Shown here: positions 1-6,952 of the stretch, piece by piece
Layout: every line of letters starts with the position of its first letter
Position numbering within the stretch: position 1 is the stretch's first letter
Source: Tenacibaculum todarodis
Lineage (GTDB): Bacteria > Bacteroidota > Bacteroidia > Flavobacteriales > Flavobacteriaceae
Assembly: GCF_001889045.1 (NCBI RefSeq)
Contig: NZ_CP018155.1
Location: 1,800,001-1,864,000 of the forward strand
Reading direction: 5' to 3'
Length of the DNA stretch: 64,000 bases
Translations under genes and position numbers: made by a program
Notes under the pieces: model-generated
Seen by the model: the letters and a program-made list of their open reading frames with translations, nothing else
Told to the model about the DNA's origin: nothing
Database searches by the model: none

Positions 1-188
1 AAATTAACAACAGCTCCTTCTGAAACTTTTATCTTTTCTCCATCCATTTCTTCAGGAAAAATTTTTGGATCTTCTATGTACCAAGCATTTACATTTTCCT
101 TTGAAACATCTATAGGAATTGAAATATCTATTGGATTAGATATATTTACTTCAATTTTTCTAGAGTTATATTCTATTATCGCTTTCAT
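1..188 (-). CDS. Cyclase family protein (kynurenine formamidase-like), N-terminal part only
   Basis: Translating the minus strand from an ATG at 186-188 gives an open frame of 62 codons that runs off the left edge. It begins MKAIIEYNSRKIEVNISNP and continues with ISIPIDVSKENVNAWYIEDP. This start, with an 'IDISIP' strand and 'KENVNAWY', is what I associate with flavobacterial cyclase-family proteins (metal-dependent hydrolases related to kynurenine formamidase). The catalytic HxGTHxD region would lie beyond the window, so the family call rests on the N-terminus only. It lies 29 bp upstream of the hemW stop, on the same strand, so the two could be co-transcribed with hemW first. Confidence 0.6.
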   Translation of the reverse strand, partial: MKAIIEYNSRKIEVNISNPIDISIPIDVSKENVNAWYIEDPKIFPEEMDGEKIKVSEGAVVN

Positions 189-217
189 GCTATACTTTTC
201 TTTTTTTTTATAAAAAC

Positions 218-1345
218 CTAATTTACCATAAATAAATCTGCTGAAATACCATCTGATAAAAATTTACCTTTTAAAGTAGTTTTTAAAATTCGATTTTCAA
301 TATACAATAATTCTTGTTTTATATATTTTTCTGATTGATTTTTTAAGTATTCAACAAAATCGTTACCAAAATCAGTTTTAATTTTATCTAAAGAAACTCC
401 CCAAATAGTTCTTAAACCTGTCATTATATATTCGTTATAACCATCGGTTTTCGATAGAGTTTCTCTTTCAATTGGTAATTGATTCTCTTGAATCGATTTT
501 ATATATTTTGAATTGTTTCTCACATTCCAACTTCGTTGAATTCCATCAAAAGAATGTGCTGAAGGACCAATTCCTAAATAACTTTTACCTAACCAATATG
601 CCGAATTATTTTTACTAAAAAAACCTTCTTTACCAAAGTTAGACAACTCGTAATGCACAAAGTTTTTTTTCTTTAATTCTTCAATTAAAATATGAAATTG
701 TTCTGAAGCTTTTTCCTCGTCAACGTTTTTAACTTTCCCTTTTGCAATTAACTTTTCTAAAACTGTTTTTGGCTCAACTGTTAATGCATAACTTGAAATA
801 TGTGGAATTCCATAACTCAAAACAGTCTTAATATTCTCTCTCCATTCATCATTTGTACAATCTGGAATTCCATAAATTAAATCGACTGAAATGTTATCAA
901 AGTAACGAACAGCAACAGATAAGCTATTTTTTGCTTCTTCAGAATTATGTGCACGATTCATCAATTTTAAATCCTTTTCTAAAAAAGATTGCACACCAAT
1001 ACTCAATCTGTTTATCGGACTTTTAGAAAGTTCTATTATTTTTTCTTCGGATAAATCATCTGGATTTGCTTCCAACGTAATCTCCGGATTTTCGACAACA
1101 TTAAAGTTATCATAAACCGAATTAATCAATAACTCTATTTCACTTGCTGATAATAAACTTGGTGTTCCTCCTCCAAAATAAATGGTTTCAATTGTTGAGT
1201 TTTGCAATTCATCTTTACGCAACTCAACTTCTTTTATCAAACAAGAAATTAGTTCATCTTTCTTTTTTAACGAAGTAGAAAAATGAAAATCGCAATAATT
1301 ACATGCTTGTTTGCAAAACGGTATGTGAATGTAGATTCCGGACAA
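218..1345 (-). CDS. hemW: Radical SAM heme chaperone HemW
   Basis: 375 residues, normal for HemW (formerly called oxygen-independent coproporphyrinogen oxidase-like). The radical-SAM cluster motif CxxxCxxC is seen as C11-C15-C18 (FCKQACNYCDF), followed by the glycine-rich YFGGGTPSLL segment and the SIGVQSF strand. HemW binds heme and a [4Fe-4S] cluster and is thought to pass heme to target haemoproteins such as respiratory enzymes. The start is a TTG (1343-1345). No ATG occurs in frame before the upstream TGA, and the TTG falls exactly where homologues begin (xGIYIHIPFC). The gene is downstream of a four-helix-bundle gene on the same strand, separated by a CAGT-rich spacer. Confidence 0.93.
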   Translation of the reverse strand: MSGIYIHIPFCKQACNYCDFHFSTSLKKKDELISCLIKEVELRKDELQNSTIETIYFGGGTPSLLSASEIELLINSVYDNFNVVENPEITLEANPDDLSEEKIIELSKSPINRLSIGVQSFLEKDLKLMNRAHNSEEAKNSLSVAVRYFDNISVDLIYGIPDCTNDEWRENIKTVLSYGIPHISSYALTVEPKTVLEKLIAKGKVKNVDEEKASEQFHILIEELKKKNFVHYELSNFGKEGFFSKNNSAYWLGKSYLGIGPSAHSFDGIQRSWNVRNNSKYIKSIQENQLPIERETLSKTDGYNEYIMTGLRTIWGVSLDKIKTDFGNDFVEYLKNQSEKYIKQELLYIENRILKTTLKGKFLSDGISADLFMVN

Positions 1346-1377
1346 AATAGTTTTCAGTTTACAGTATCAGTTTGCAG
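1346..1377. repeat. CAGT-rich degenerate repeat between hemW and the four-helix-bundle gene
   Basis: Read on the minus strand this spacer is a run of ACTG/CAGT-type units (AACTGCAAACTG, ATACTG, TAAACTGAAAACT). It closely resembles the unit bordering the other side of the four-helix-bundle gene. It looks like one flank of a small inserted module. Confidence 0.5.
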
Positions 1378-1743
1378 TTAGTTTACTCCAAATTTACCTG
1401 GGTTATTAATCATATAATTTATTAGCTTACCAACCTCACTATTCTCTTTTGATAAATCATCAAATACGTTTTTATCTATATAATTGCATTTTAACGCAAA
1501 TAATAACCAGGTGTAAGTTTCTGAATTTTCCGCATCAGAATCACTTAATTTGCTAACAAAATGCTTGGGGTACAATCTTTTTCTATAAGCTTCAGATATA
1601 TTTGCAGAAACACTTCTCGAAGACCTTCTAATCTGATCCGTTAAAGAATATTTTTCTTCTTTTGGAAAAGACTTAGAAATTTCAAAAATTTTCATAGCTA
1701 AAGAAAATGATTTTTTAAACGCTAATAAATCTGTAAAACTCAT
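1378..1743 (-). CDS. Four helix bundle protein (S23 / 23S rRNA-intervening-sequence protein family)
   Basis: 121 residues, usual for this family. The signature is clear: an N-terminal helix FTDLLAFKKSFSLAMKIFE, then FPKEEKYSLTDQIRRSSRSVSANISEAY, and a third helix with KLSDSDAENSETYTWLLFA. Family members were first noticed as ORFs inside intervening sequences of 23S rRNA genes, but most copies in Bacteroidota are free-standing with no known function. It sits between ruvC and hemW on the same strand. It is flanked on both sides by CAGT-type repeats, including twelve perfect hexanucleotides starting about 28 bp upstream of its ATG. That placement suggests an accessory gene inserted between two core genes. 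Function unknown. Confidence 0.85.
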   Translation of the reverse strand: MSFTDLLAFKKSFSLAMKIFEISKSFPKEEKYSLTDQIRRSSRSVSANISEAYRKRLYPKHFVSKLSDSDAENSETYTWLLFALKCNYIDKNVFDDLSKENSEVGKLINYMINNPGKFGVN

Positions 1744-1771
1744 ATTATATTAATTCTAATTGAAAAACTTA

Positions 1772-1843
1772 CTACTGCTACTGCTACTGCTACTGCTACT
1801 GCTACTGCTACTGCTACTGCTACTGCTACTGCTACTGCTACTG
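1772..1843. repeat. Perfect hexanucleotide tandem repeat, (CTACTG)x12
   Basis: Twelve uninterrupted copies of CTACTG (CAGTAG on the minus strand), 72 bp, lie between the ruvC stop (1855) and the start of the four-helix-bundle gene (1743). Both genes run on the minus strand, so the repeat is in the 5' leader of the four-helix-bundle gene. Perfect short tandem repeats of this length are prone to slippage during replication. The copy number may vary between isolates and alter the distance between a promoter and the start codon. Confidence 0.97.
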
Positions 1844-1854
1844 AAAACTAAACT

Positions 1855-2409
1855 TTATTTTTTAACGCGTTTCTCATTTTGTTTCACAAAACTTGCCCAA
1901 CCAGAATAACTTTTACCTCCAACTATTTTTCCTGAATTATAAAAATGACAAACCGCAGCTGCTAAACCATCCGTTGCATCTAAGTTTTTTGGTAAGGTTT
2001 TTAAATTCAAAAGTGATTTTAACATCAATGCAACTTGCTCTTTACTTGCGTTTCCGTTTCCTGTAATTGCCATTTTTATTTTCTTCGGAAGATATTCTGT
2101 AACGGGAATTTCTCTTGATAAACCCGCAGCCATTGCTACTCCTTGAGCACGACCTAATTTTAACATCGATTGCACATTTTTACCAAAAAAAGGTGCTTCT
2201 AAAGCAATTTCATCTGGATGATATGTATCTATTAACTCAATTGTACGTTCAAAAATTAGCTTTAATTTTACGTATGGATCTTTGTATTTATTTAAAAGCA
2301 ACTCGTTCATTTGAACAAATTCCATTTTTTTATTTACAATTTTTATAATTCCAAAACCCATAATTGTGGTTCCTGGATCTACGCCTAATATGATTTTTTC
2401 TGTCGCCAA
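1855..2409 (-). CDS. ruvC: Crossover junction endodeoxyribonuclease RuvC
   Basis: 184 residues. The four acidic catalytic residues of RuvC Holliday-junction resolvases can be placed: D11 in LGVDPGTT, E71 in ALEAPFFGKN, and D144 and D147 in LDATDG. The GNGNASKEQV loop is also typical. It cuts four-way junctions bound by RuvAB during recombination repair. The start is TTG (2407-2409): the frame is closed upstream by a TGA with no ATG between, and homologues begin at this point (MA-E-IILGIDPGTT). It is divergent from the gene starting near 2430, with only about 20 bp between the two starts, so at least one promoter must lie inside coding DNA. Confidence 0.95.
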   Translation of the reverse strand: MATEKIILGVDPGTTIMGFGIIKIVNKKMEFVQMNELLLNKYKDPYVKLKLIFERTIELIDTYHPDEIALEAPFFGKNVQSMLKLGRAQGVAMAAGLSREIPVTEYLPKKIKMAITGNGNASKEQVALMLKSLLNLKTLPKNLDATDGLAAAVCHFYNSGKIVGGKSYSGWASFVKQNEKRVKK

Positions 2410-2429
2410 ATTTGTCGTTCTTTGTTGAA

Positions 2430-3389
2430 ATGCTCAATTCACTTCCATACAAAACTAAGCAATTCTTTTGGTTAGCTATTAAATTATCAATTGTAATTGG
2501 TTGCGGTTATTTTGTATATCAAAAATTAGTAGAAAATGATAATTTTCATTTTTCTGATTTTTATCAAAATTTGATTAAAAACAACGTTTTTTCATTAAAA
2601 AATAGTGTTATTTTACTTTTTTTCACATTTTTTAACTGGATTTTAGAAATTACAAAATGGAAAAATCTTGCTTCTTCTGTTCAAAAAATTTCATTTTACG
2701 AAGCCACAAAACAAAGTTTAGCTTCTTTAACAACTTCCTTAATTACACCAAACAGAATTGGCGAATATGGAGCAAAAGCATTGTATTTCAAAAAACAACA
2801 TAGAAAACAAATTGTTGGATTGAATTTGGTTGGTAATTTTTATCAGATGCTAATCACATTAATTTTTGGCGTTATTGGTTTTGGCTTTTTCTATTATAAT
2901 AATGATGTTACTATAAATTTTAGAAGAGTTATGCGCATCTTACTTCTTGGTTTATTTTTGATTTCTGCTTTCTTTTTTGGCGCAAAACATTTTAAATATC
3001 GTGGTTATAGCACTGAAAAAGCACGAAAATTTATTGATAGAATTCAGTTTAGCTTAAATGTAAAAACTGCATTTTTATCGTTGTTTCGTTACCTTGTTTT
3101 TTCGCATCAGTTTTATTTCTTGTTGCTTTTATTTAATGTTGAAATTTCTTATTTTGATGCAATTACAGCAATTACTTCGGTTTACTTTATTGCTTCAATT
3201 GTACCAATGTTAAGTTTGTTTGATGTTGTTTTAAAAGGAACAGTTGCTATTTGGGTTTTTACGTATTTTGATATTCCGCCAATTACAATTTTATCGATTA
3301 CAACTTTAATGTGGATTTTTAATTTTGTAATTCCAGCTATTATTGGAAGCTATTTTGTGTTAATTTTTAAACCTGTTGCTAACAAATGA
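2430..3389 (+). CDS. Lysylphosphatidylglycerol synthase TM-domain-like integral membrane protein
   Basis: About 319 residues with some eight hydrophobic segments. The GEYGAKALYFKK motif after LITPNRI is characteristic of the LPG synthase transmembrane (UPF0104/AglD-type) family, often found beside glycosyltransferases and proposed to act as lipid-linked flippases. I prefer the ATG at 2430 (MLNSLPYKTKQFF) to a possible TTG at 2412. The start matches my recollection of flavobacterial homologues, and the TTG would leave only two bases to ruvC. The stop overlaps the start of the next gene by four bases (ATGA), which implies translational coupling with a GT2 enzyme. Substrate unknown. Confidence 0.8.
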   Translation: MLNSLPYKTKQFFWLAIKLSIVIGCGYFVYQKLVENDNFHFSDFYQNLIKNNVFSLKNSVILLFFTFFNWILEITKWKNLASSVQKISFYEATKQSLASLTTSLITPNRIGEYGAKALYFKKQHRKQIVGLNLVGNFYQMLITLIFGVIGFGFFYYNNDVTINFRRVMRILLLGLFLISAFFFGAKHFKYRGYSTEKARKFIDRIQFSLNVKTAFLSLFRYLVFSHQFYFLLLLFNVEISYFDAITAITSVYFIASIVPMLSLFDVVLKGTVAIWVFTYFDIPPITILSITTLMWIFNFVIPAIIGSYFVLIFKPVANK

Positions 3390-4510
3390 TTTGGTTTTTA
3401 ATCTTCATATTTAGTTGCTATGCAATTTTGATTATTTCATTATCAATCGGATTTAGAAAAGTTAAAACGTTTGCTTCAGAAAACACAATTCCAAAAACAA
3501 AGTTTTCTGTTGTAATTCCGTTTAGAAATGAAGCTGAAAAGTTGCCATTCTCATTAAAAACAATTGAAGAATTAAACTACCCAAAAGTTTTTTTTGAAAT
3601 TATTTTTGTTGATGATTCTTCGGAGGATAATTCGGTTGAAATCATAGAAAACTCAATTTGTTCTAATTTGAATTTTTCGATAATTAACAACAATAGAACT
3701 TCAAATTCACCTAAAAAAGATGCAATTACCTCAGCAATTTCAATTGCCAAGAACAATTGGATTGTAACAACGGACGCAGATTGTTTATTGCCTAAAAATT
3801 GGCTACAAGTTTTAGATAATTTTATCCAACAAAACAATACGAAAATGATTGTTGCTCCTGTAAATTATAAAGCTAAAAACAGCTTTCTACATCGATTTCA
3901 ATTACTCGATTTTATGAGCATGCAAGGAACTACAATTGGCGGGTTTGGATTGGATTTTAAATTTATGTGCAACGGCGCAAACTTAGCGTACAAAAAGGAA
4001 GATTTTATACAACTAAATGGTTTTGAAGGAAACAACAACATTGCAAGTGGTGATGATGTTTTTCTGTTAGAAAAATTTGTGAAAAGTGATAAGAATTCGG
4101 TTTGTTTTTTAAAATCTAAAAATGTAATTGTGAGCACTTTTCCTGTTGGTTCTTGGAAAGATTTAATTAATCAACGAGTTCGTTGGGCTTCTAAAACGGG
4201 TAATTTTAAATCGGTAAAAGTTAAACTGATTGGGTTGTTGATTTTATTAATAAACGCGAGTATCCTTTTTTCTTTCTTTGGATGTTTAATGAAGCAAAGT
4301 TCCTACACATTATTTCTAATTTTGTTTGCCTCCAAATCACTTATTGATTTGTTTTTATTTTTGCCAACAATCAAGTTTTTTGAGCAAGAAAAATCGTTTT
4401 GGGAAAGCTACTTGTTAAGTAGTTTTTTATATCCTTTTTTTAGTATTTGGGTTATTTTTAAATCGGTCTTTTTTAAGTATGATTGGAAAGGGAGATCGTT
4501 TAAGAAATAA
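3386..4510 (+). CDS. Membrane-associated glycosyltransferase, family 2
   Basis: 374 residues. An N-terminal membrane anchor (residues about 1-22) precedes a GT-A fold. Visible elements are VVIPFRNEAEKLPFSL, VDDSSEDNS, the DxD-type metal motif in TTDADC, NGANLAYKKEDF with GDDVF, and QRVRWASK, the Q/RxxRW motif of processive or polyprenol-type GT2 enzymes. Two or three membrane helices follow at the C-terminus. It is translationally coupled (ATGA overlap) to the preceding LPG-synthase-like membrane protein, so the pair probably makes or exports one glycolipid. The sugar donor and acceptor cannot be read from the sequence. Confidence 0.85.
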   Translation: MIWFLIFIFSCYAILIISLSIGFRKVKTFASENTIPKTKFSVVIPFRNEAEKLPFSLKTIEELNYPKVFFEIIFVDDSSEDNSVEIIENSICSNLNFSIINNNRTSNSPKKDAITSAISIAKNNWIVTTDADCLLPKNWLQVLDNFIQQNNTKMIVAPVNYKAKNSFLHRFQLLDFMSMQGTTIGGFGLDFKFMCNGANLAYKKEDFIQLNGFEGNNNIASGDDVFLLEKFVKSDKNSVCFLKSKNVIVSTFPVGSWKDLINQRVRWASKTGNFKSVKVKLIGLLILLINASILFSFFGCLMKQSSYTLFLILFASKSLIDLFLFLPTIKFFEQEKSFWESYLLSSFLYPFFSIWVIFKSVFFKYDWKGRSFKK

Positions 4511-4544
4511 ATTTAAACCACATAGTTACATAGTTGCTTGTGTA

Positions 4545-4570
4545 GATTCCCGATTTCTCGGGAATGACAG
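4545..4570 (+). repeat. Dispersed palindromic repeat, family A
   Basis: GATTCCCGATTTCTCGGGAATGACAG: an 8-bp perfect stem (ATTCCCGA/TCGGGAAT) with a 4-base loop, followed by the conserved tail GACAG. The same unit is seen at 34861, 40994, 47911 (inverted), 47972 and 63012. Confidence 0.85.
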
Positions 4571-4587
4571 AAATTAGCAAACAAGTT

Positions 4588-4659
4588 TAGCCCCGATTGA
4601 AGTGGCATCCTTTTACGAAGAATGAGTAAAAGATATAACGGAAAGCGGGAAATTGCTTC
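4588..4659 (+). ncRNA. Structured dispersed element, family C (possible Flavo-1-type RNA), copy 1
   Basis: Begins TAGCCCCGATTGAAG, contains GGCATCC, a stem CTTTTAC/GTAAAAG with a short loop, then GATATAACGG, and ends GGAAAGCGGGAAATTGCTTC. The ends match copies at 50100 and 53555, while the central stem differs in every copy. GAAG near the start can pair with CTTC at the end. I recall repeats of this kind being common between flavobacterial genes. The published Flavo-1 RNA motif is a candidate identity, but this is recollection and was not tested. It lies in the spacer before the Bax-inhibitor gene. Confidence 0.5.
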
Positions 4660-4667
4660 TGAAAACC

Positions 4668-4684
4668 TTTCGACAGCGCTCAAG
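4668..4684 (+). repeat. Dispersed short palindrome, family B
   Basis: TTTCGACAGCGCTCAAG, one copy of the TTCGACTNCGCTCAG-type unit that recurs through the window. Confidence 0.6.
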
Positions 4685-4710
4685 GGGACAATTTATAGTA
4701 TATTTGGCGT

Positions 4711-5451
4711 ATGAGCGTATTTGGAATGAGAACATCTAATCCGGCTTTTTCGAGTTATTTTTGGCGAAAAAAGAGCTACTCGAGGCAAAAAATGAGTCTT
4801 GGCGGCATCATTTTTAAATCGTTTTTAATGTTAGGCTTAGTTGCCGTAACAGCTTCTTATACATGGAAGATTTTCTTTGAAGGAACCGACATAAAATGGC
4901 ACACAACCATTGGCGGTTTTGTGGCAATTGTGGCGAGTTTATTTATCTCTTTTAAGCACAATTCAGCAAAATGGTTGTTGCCAATTTACGCATTAGCAAA
5001 AGGTTTTTTCTTGGGCGGAATTAGTGCGTACGCACACAAACGTTTTCCCGGTTTACCGTTGCAAGCAATTGCTGTAACAATTACCACATTTTTTGTGATG
5101 TTATTCTTGTTTAAAACCAGATTAATTGTGGTTACGCGTCAGTTTAGAGCCATTGTAATTACGGCTTCTATAACTATTTTTACTATTTATATAATTACTT
5201 GGATTTTATCTTTTTTCAGAATTCACTTGGGCTTTATTTACGGCACTTCTAACTTTGCAATTGCCTTTAATTTTGTGGCTGCAATTGTGGCTTCGTTTAG
5301 CTTATTGTTAGACTTTTATTATATAGAAAGACAAATTGGAAAAGCGCCAAAAACACGTGAATGGTTGGCAACTTGGGGATTTTTGATAACGCTTATTTGG
5401 TTATATGTTGAAGTGTTACGATTGATGAAAAAATTGGCAATACGCTTTTAA
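4711..5451 (+). CDS. Bax inhibitor-1/YccA family membrane protein
   Basis: 246 residues with about seven membrane segments, the size and topology of Bacteroidota Bax inhibitor-1 (TMBIM) proteins, which are proposed pH-sensitive calcium leak channels. The N-terminal TSNPAFSSYFW, the AYAHKRFPGLPLQAI segment, and the last helices containing FNFVAAIVASFSLLLDF match the family. The start could be 4711 or the ATG 15 bases later (MRTSNPAF). A TATATTTG box at 4699-4706 lies directly before 4711, which would make the transcript nearly leaderless and favours the later ATG. The 3' end overlaps the stop of a small convergent ORF by 4 bp. Confidence 0.85.
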   Translation: MSVFGMRTSNPAFSSYFWRKKSYSRQKMSLGGIIFKSFLMLGLVAVTASYTWKIFFEGTDIKWHTTIGGFVAIVASLFISFKHNSAKWLLPIYALAKGFFLGGISAYAHKRFPGLPLQAIAVTITTFFVMLFLFKTRLIVVTRQFRAIVITASITIFTIYIITWILSFFRIHLGFIYGTSNFAIAFNFVAAIVASFSLLLDFYYIERQIGKAPKTREWLATWGFLITLIWLYVEVLRLMKKLAIRF

Positions 5452-5579
5452 AAGAACTTACTCAACAAAGAGTCTGCATTGAAAAATAAATACAATGCAA
5501 TTGCTAATAAAACCACTAAAAACAATCCTTTTTGAGGTTTTGCTTGTTTCTTTTTTCCAAATTTTCTTTTGAATTCCAT
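5448..5579 (-). CDS. Small single-pass membrane protein, 43 aa
   Basis: The minus-strand frame from an ATG at 5577-5579 to a TAA at 5448-5450 encodes 43 residues. A very basic N-terminus (MEFKRKFGKKKQAKPQKG) is followed by one clear membrane helix (LFLVVLLAIALYLFF) and a short polar tail, NADSLLSKFF. That inside-positive arrangement predicts N-in topology. It starts 10 bp after the mnmD stop on the same strand, so it is probably the last gene of the mnmD operon. Its stop overlaps the convergent Bax-inhibitor gene. I do not know a function. The strong charge and hydrophobic pattern argues that it is a real gene rather than a chance frame. Confidence 0.6.
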   Translation of the reverse strand: MEFKRKFGKKKQAKPQKGLFLVVLLAIALYLFFNADSLLSKFF

Positions 5580-5589
5580 TTACTAATAT

Positions 5590-6243
5590 TTATTTTTTAA
5601 TTGCACGAAGCATTTCTCTTTTCCCTGGAGGTCCAGGCAAACGCTCTACAGCAAACCCAACAGCTATCATTGCTCTTCTTACACTTCCTTTGGCTGAGTA
5701 GGTAACTAAAATTCCGTTTGGTTTTAGCGCATTATACATTTTTGTAAAAATAGCTTCTGTCCATAATTCTGGTTGCACACGTGCACCAAAAGCATCAAAA
5801 TATATTAGATTAAACGCTTCTACATCATCAATATCTTCGAAAAATTGTTTTCTTTTTAAAATTGAAAAACTATCGGTAACCTGATGCTTTTCTTCCCAAG
5901 GAACACTGTGAATTTTGTTAAAAGCTTCACTTTCTTTTTCAGCTTTTAAGACCGAAATAAAATTCATTTTTTCAACTTCTTCAGCAGAAACCGGATACGC
6001 TTCTACGCCAACATAATCTACTGGTTTTTCACTTTCTAAGTATGTAATAAAACAGTTTAAACCGGTTCCAAAACCAATTTCAAGTATGGAAACTGTATCG
6101 TTTTCAACCAATTTTAATCCGCTATTTATAAAAACGTGATAGGTTTCATTAATTGATCCATTTTTAGAATGATATTGCTCATTCCAATCAGGTAAATTAA
6201 TGGTTGAAGAACCATCTGAGGTAATAATTATTTCTCTTTTGAT
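5590..6243 (-). CDS. mnmD: tRNA U34 methyltransferase MnmD (stand-alone MnmC methyltransferase domain), no canonical start codon
   Basis: Shows the SAM-binding motif ILEIGFGTGLNCF, the YFDAFGARVQPELW motif and the C-terminal GFAVERLPGPPGKREMLRA of the MnmC methyltransferase domain, which makes the last methylation in mnm5s2U34 of tRNA. Homology extends upstream of the first possible alternative start (TTG at 6109-6111) through KREIIITSDGSSTINLPDWN and NEQYHSKNGSINETYHVFI, which is the family's normal N-terminus. The expected initiator before KRE is ATC (6241-6243), preceded by ATT and an in-frame TAG at 6247-6249. There is no ATG, GTG or TTG in that stretch. Either a rare ATC/ATT start is used, or the gene is 5'-damaged, or this is a sequencing error. 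An inverted pair of family B repeats begins about 18 bp upstream. Confidence 0.85.
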   Translation of the reverse strand: MKREIIITSDGSSTINLPDWNEQYHSKNGSINETYHVFINSGLKLVENDTVSILEIGFGTGLNCFITYLESEKPVDYVGVEAYPVSAEEVEKMNFISVLKAEKESEAFNKIHSVPWEEKHQVTDSFSILKRKQFFEDIDDVEAFNLIYFDAFGARVQPELWTEAIFTKMYNALKPNGILVTYSAKGSVRRAMIAVGFAVERLPGPPGKREMLRAIKK

Positions 6244-6260
6244 AATCTAAATATTTTGTT

Positions 6261-6334
6261 AGGTCGAGCGCAGTCGAGATCTTTTTTAAAATTAAATCTA
6301 TTTTTTGACCTCTCGACTGCGCTCGAGGTGACAG
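6261..6334. repeat. Inverted pair of family B repeats, possible terminator
   Basis: AGGTCGAGCGCAGTCGAGA (6261-6279) and TCTCGACTGCGCTCGAGGT (6311-6329) are inverted copies differing at two positions, separated by 31 AT-rich bases; the tail GACAG follows. The structure lies just after the stop of the DUF4920 gene and just before mnmD, both on the minus strand. It may therefore terminate one transcript while crowding the start of the next. Confidence 0.85.
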
Positions 6335-6338
6335 ACAA

Positions 6339-6830
6339 TTATTTTAGTAAAACACCATTCGCTTCAAAAGCAAATTCTACTTTAGGTTCAGTAATTTTAG
6401 CTATTTCTTCTTTACTTTTACCTGCATCTTCTGCATAATGGCGTAATTCTTCAACAGGAGTTTCTTTTACAAAAGCAATTCCATCAACAATAACTTCTTT
6501 ACCTTGGCTATCTAATGGCATAAAAAAACCATAGTCTTTAAATTTAACCATTGTTTCTGTTTCACCATTTAATGGAAGTTTCATCCAACAACCTTTTTTA
6601 GTACAAACTTCTTTTATTGTTGAAGCAAATTTTGCATTTATTGTATCGCCTACTTTTAGAGTATTAAACTTCTCTAACATTTTTTCTGCCGTTAAAGCTT
6701 CACCTACAGAAATTTGATTTCCAATGAATTCGTAATCATTTTCAGTTGATTTTATATCTGCTTTTTTCTCAGTTTTACACGCTGTAAATACTAACGCAAA
6801 AATCATCGTAATTTTAAATAATAATTTCAT
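6339..6830 (-). CDS. DUF4920 domain-containing lipoprotein
   Basis: 163 residues. A type II signal peptide with lipobox FTAC (Cys18) predicts a lipid-anchored envelope protein. The core contains GDTINAKFASTIKEVCTKKGCWMKL and KDYGFFMPLD, the conserved CxKKGCWM of DUF4920 proteins, whose function is unknown. The two cysteines in CTKKGC could bind a metal or form a disulfide, but this is inference. It lies upstream of mnmD on the same strand, separated by an inverted repeat that may end its transcript. A TATATTTG-like box on the minus strand at 6857-6864 is a reasonable promoter. Confidence 0.85.
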   Translation of the reverse strand: MKLLFKITMIFALVFTACKTEKKADIKSTENDYEFIGNQISVGEALTAEKMLEKFNTLKVGDTINAKFASTIKEVCTKKGCWMKLPLNGETETMVKFKDYGFFMPLDSQGKEVIVDGIAFVKETPVEELRHYAEDAGKSKEEIAKITEPKVEFAFEANGVLLK

Positions 6831-6856
6831 TTTCTAATAGTTTAATTTTATTGAAA

Positions 6857-6864
6857 CAAATATA
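6857..6864 (-). promoter_or_regulatory. Putative -7 box (TATATTTG) for the DUF4920 gene
   Basis: Matches the Bacteroidota -7 consensus TAnnTTTG on the minus strand, 26 bp before the ATG. I found no good TTG -33 element at the usual distance. Confidence 0.4.
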
Positions 6865-6920
6865 AGAAATTATAAGAAAACCTCTTACAGATTATAACCA
6901 AAAAACTCATTCTTATTTTG

Positions 6921-6928
6921 TATTTTTG
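6921..6928 (+). promoter_or_regulatory. Putative -7 box (TATTTTTG) for ilvE
   Basis: Matches TAnnTTTG and ends 24 bp before the ilvE ATG, giving a predicted short leader. The -33 element is not evident. Confidence 0.45.
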
Positions 6929-6952
6929 GCATATCTTAAACAAACATAAAAC

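Noticed and set aside
1772..1843. Possible CRISPR array
   Set aside because: The repeat unit is 6 bp, perfect and without spacers. It is a simple tandem repeat, not a CRISPR.
6256..6438. Plus-strand ORF spanning the inverted repeat pair
   Set aside because: It consists of repeat sequence followed by an antisense frame of the DUF4920 gene.
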